Assembly: GCA_031127185.1 (NCBI GenBank) | Contig: JARIET010000135.1 | Location: 1 to 7,632 of the forward strand | Length of the DNA stretch: 7,632 nt | Reading direction: 5' to 3' | Source: Gemmatimonadota bacterium | Lineage (GTDB): Bacteria > Gemmatimonadota > Gemmatimonadetes > Gemmatimonadales > Gemmatimonadaceae | Shown: positions 5,361-7,632 of the stretch, piece by piece | Numbering within the stretch: position 1 is the first letter of the stretch | Layout of the letters: the number at the start of each line of letters is the position of its first letter | Made by a program: the position numbers and the translations under genes | The notes under the pieces: generated by a model | Told to the model about the DNA's origin: nothing | The model's database searches: none | Seen by the model: only the letters and a program-made list of their open reading frames with translations

Positions 5361-7361
5361 CTATTTGGCGGCGTCGCCTTCGAGGTACGTATACCCTTCC
5401 AGGCCCGCGACGTACTCGGCGATGAACATGTTGGCCTCTTCACGGGTGAGGCCGGTTGCCGCCTGCACCTTGCGCCGAAAGGTCGTCAGCAGGTCCGACG
5501 CCTTGAACTGCACATAGTTCAGCACTTCGGTCACCGTGTCGCCGTGCACGAGGTCTGTGACTTCGTAGCCGGTGTCGTTGAGCCGCACGTGCACCGCATT
5601 CGTGTCGCCGAAGAGGTTGTGCAAGTCGCCAAGGATTTCCTGGTACGCTCCCGTCAGGAAGACGCCAATCAGGTAGGGATCACCGTTGTCAAGGAACGGG
5701 TGGAGCGGCAGGCTGGGCTGACCGTCCTTGCCGCCGATGAAGCGATCAATCTTGCCATCCGAATCACAGCTCACGTCCTGAATCGTTCCGCGCCGCGTGG
5801 GCTCCTCATTGAGCCGGTGGACGGGCATGATCGGGAACAGCTGATCGATTGCCCAGCTATCCGGGAGCGACTGGAAGAGCGAGAAATTGGCGAAGTAGCG
5901 GTCCACCAGCGTGGCGTCGAGATCCCCGATGATGTCTTCGAAGGCCTTGCGATGCCTGGCCGCCACGCGCGCGATCTGGTTGATCGTGCAGAGGTACAGC
6001 CGCTCAGCGAGGGCGCGACCACGGAGCGAGAGCACGCCGTTGTTGAAGAACGACTGCGCGCGTTCCTTGTCGAACGTGGCGTCGTGGTAAATCTCGCGCA
6101 TGCGCCGCATCGACACCGTCTTGCGCGACACCACCTTCAAGTCGTCGGCCATCTCGTGCAGGAGCGGATGGTCGTCGGCCGTGAGGTCCGGCACCTGCGG
6201 ATCGGAGACAGACTCCACGTCGATCACGCTCAAGAGCAACATCGAGTGGTGGGCGGTGAGCGCGCGCCCCGACTCACTGATGATGTTCGGCATGGGCACC
6301 TCGTGGTCACGGCACGTCTCGGCCAGCGTGTACACGATGTCGTTGGCGTATTCCTGCAGCGAGTAGTTCACGCTCGCCTGCGCAGTACTCTGGCTGCCGT
6401 CGTAGTCCACGCCCAACCCGCCGCCCACGTCCACGTGCGTAATGTCGAGCCCCATCGCGCGCAGTTCCACGTAGTACCGCGCGAGCTCCTGGAGTCCCCG
6501 CTTGATGAAACGGATGTCGGTGATCTGTGATCCCAGGTGGCAGTGAATCAGCTTGACAATGTCGAGGCGATTGGCGGCCTGAAGCTTTTCGATCACCTGC
6601 ATCAGCTGCGCGGGGCCGAGCCCGAACTTTGATTTCTCGCCCCCGGACTGGGCCCAGCGCCCGCTCCCTTCCGTCGTCAGCTTGATCCGGACGCCGATGG
6701 TTGGCACGACGCCGATCTGTTCCGCCACCTGCAACAGCACGTCAAGCTCGGAGACCTGCTCGATGACGATGAAGACCTTGTGCCCCAGGCGCTGGCCCAT
6801 CAGCGCCAACCGCATGAACTCTTCGTCCTTGTAGCCGTTGCAGACGATCAACTGGTCAGTGGTGTCGCGAAGCGCGAGCACGGCCTGCAGCTCGGGCTTG
6901 GAACCACACTCGATGCCGACCCCCGACGCCTTGCCGAACTCGACGATCTCCTCGACCACGTGCCGTTGCTGGTTGACCTTGATGGGATACACCGTCGTGT
7001 ACGTGCCGGTGTACTCAAACTCCTGAATCGCCGCGCGAAACCGTTCGTCGAGCAGCTCCATACGGCTGCGCAGGATGTCGGAGAAGCGGAGCAACACCGG
7101 CAGCGCGACGCCCTGTGCCTCGAGGTCGCGCGCGAGTTCGTACAGGTCGACGGTGCTCGCGGGGCGCTGCTTATCGGGGCGGACGATGACATGCCCGGCT
7201 TCGTTGATATCGAAGTAGCCGTCGCCCCAGTTCTCGATGTTGTAGAGGCTCTTGGCAGCGGCGACGGTCCACCCGTCCGCCGGCGCGCCGCTACCTGGTG
7301 GCGCCGGGGCGGGCACAGCCGCGGCGGGTGGGGCGGTATCGACGGGGGCCGTGGTGCTCAT
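5361..7361 (-). CDS. speA: Biosynthetic arginine decarboxylase (PLP-dependent, SpeA)
   Basis: From the chosen ATG (7361-7359) the protein is 666 residues, close to the 658 of E. coli SpeA. It decarboxylates arginine to agmatine, the entry to putrescine and spermidine synthesis. Alignable family segments begin at YNIENWGDGYFDINE (40-54). The pyridoxal-phosphate Lys128 is in YPIKVNQ. Further signatures are ECGSKPEL (151-158), GSGRW with GGEKSKFGL (232-248), HLGSQ (275-279), the glycine-rich phosphate loop GGGLGVDY (313-320), ESGRALTAHH (363-372), CDSDGKID with the active-site Cys532 (532-539) and GAYQEILG (571-578). The first 30 residues are Pro/Ala-rich and probably disordered. This start was chosen because it places the conserved region at the usual distance. 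ATG at 7382 and a longer upstream extension are alternatives, since the frame is open to the window edge. A TACAAT hexamer (7375-7370) sits just before the start, which could mean a very short or absent leader. The antiporter follows after 8 bases. Confidence 0.96.
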   Translation of the reverse strand: MSTTAPVDTAPPAAAVPAPAPPGSGAPADGWTVAAAKSLYNIENWGDGYFDINEAGHVIVRPDKQRPASTVDLYELARDLEAQGVALPVLLRFSDILRSRMELLDERFRAAIQEFEYTGTYTTVYPIKVNQQRHVVEEIVEFGKASGVGIECGSKPELQAVLALRDTTDQLIVCNGYKDEEFMRLALMGQRLGHKVFIVIEQVSELDVLLQVAEQIGVVPTIGVRIKLTTEGSGRWAQSGGEKSKFGLGPAQLMQVIEKLQAANRLDIVKLIHCHLGSQITDIRFIKRGLQELARYYVELRAMGLDITHVDVGGGLGVDYDGSQSTAQASVNYSLQEYANDIVYTLAETCRDHEVPMPNIISESGRALTAHHSMLLLSVIDVESVSDPQVPDLTADDHPLLHEMADDLKVVSRKTVSMRRMREIYHDATFDKERAQSFFNNGVLSLRGRALAERLYLCTINQIARVAARHRKAFEDIIGDLDATLVDRYFANFSLFQSLPDSWAIDQLFPIMPVHRLNEEPTRRGTIQDVSCDSDGKIDRFIGGKDGQPSLPLHPFLDNGDPYLIGVFLTGAYQEILGDLHNLFGDTNAVHVRLNDTGYEVTDLVHGDTVTEVLNYVQFKASDLLTTFRRKVQAATGLTREEANMFIAEYVAGLEGYTYLEGDAAK

Positions 7362-7632
7362 TGCGTCGAATTGTAGGGCCATCAACACCGCTTGGGTACC
7401 TACGCGGCGCTGCGACTTCGTCCAGATCACCATCAGGCCACAGGTTTCGCCACGCGTGGCACCCAACCTTGCCGATACTGTGGCGGCATCGCGATTGCAC
7501 TCGATGCCAGCCACGCTGTGCGTACCGAGTGAGTTGAGATCGAAGAGCAGCTCGCCCGGCCGTCCGGAAAAGACGAAATTGCCGTCGGGCATCACGGCAG
7601 CGTAACACTGATTGGGATCTGCGCCTCGCGCC
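7362..7632 (-). other. Upstream frame continuous with speA, open to the window edge
   Basis: On the minus strand the frame of speA has no stop from 7632 down to the chosen ATG, about 90 codons. Their translation looks protein-like (for example MPDGNFVFSGRPGELLFDL from 7592), and by hand count roughly 70 percent of third bases are G or C. I recognise no domain in it. It could be an N-terminal extension of SpeA, the 3' part of another gene, or non-coding sequence that is open by chance because stops are rare at high GC. No strong promoter pair or other gene was identified here. The frame on the opposite strand looks less protein-like. Confidence 0.35.

Noticed and set aside
5544..6530. 328-codon plus-strand frame opposite speA.
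   Set aside because: The His/Val/Arg-rich product has no family signature, while the minus strand is an unambiguous arginine decarboxylase.
7370..7375. TACAAT on the minus strand considered as a -10 box for speA.
   Set aside because: It resembles TATAAT, but no acceptable -35 element lies 16-18 bases upstream, and it would start transcription essentially at the ATG. It is not listed as a separate promoter.

Overview
The window is GC-rich, densely packed bacterial chromosome carrying housekeeping and metabolic genes. No phage, transposase, CRISPR, tRNA or rRNA signal was seen. The gene families are widespread and do not fix the lineage. The GC-rich codon use and the degenerate short-period repeats inside and between genes make me lean towards a soil or aquatic group such as Gemmatimonadota or Acidobacteriota. 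That is a low-confidence impression, not a demonstrated assignment.

Left part, plus strand (1-3287). A 5'-truncated malonyl-CoA synthetase of the MatB type overlaps by 3 bases (ATGA) a MatC-type dicarboxylate carrier. Together they look like a malonate uptake and activation pair, with import by MatC and ATP-dependent CoA ligation by MatB. The MatC-like gene is followed after 39 bases by a DedA-family membrane protein related to undecaprenyl-phosphate and lipid translocases.

Middle (3288-4092). A single gene for a cytoplasmic Mn-type Fe/Mn superoxide dismutase sits between two small intergenic regions filled with degenerate 7-bp tandem repeats (consensus about TNNACSG). The arrays on the two sides face in opposite directions, and the outermost units run into the stop codons of both neighbouring genes. 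A perfect 12-bp palindrome lies 22 bases before the superoxide dismutase start codon.

Right part, minus strand (7632-4093). A biosynthetic arginine decarboxylase (SpeA) is followed after 8 bases by a NapA/Kef-type CPA2 cation:proton antiporter, probably as one transcription unit. Arginine decarboxylation makes agmatine for polyamine synthesis and consumes a proton. Linkage to a Na+/H+ antiporter suggests a shared pH or ion-stress role, but this is inference. The antiporter converges on the superoxide dismutase gene across a 75-base spacer that holds one heptamer array and a possible hairpin.

The genes are ordinary. The unusual layer is the short repeats: a 9-bp tandem inside matB, a 48-bp in-frame G-rich duplication inside matC, and the heptamer arrays bracketing sod. 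A further open question is the SpeA reading frame, which stays open upstream of its expected start as far as the window edge. No convincing new multi-gene system was found.
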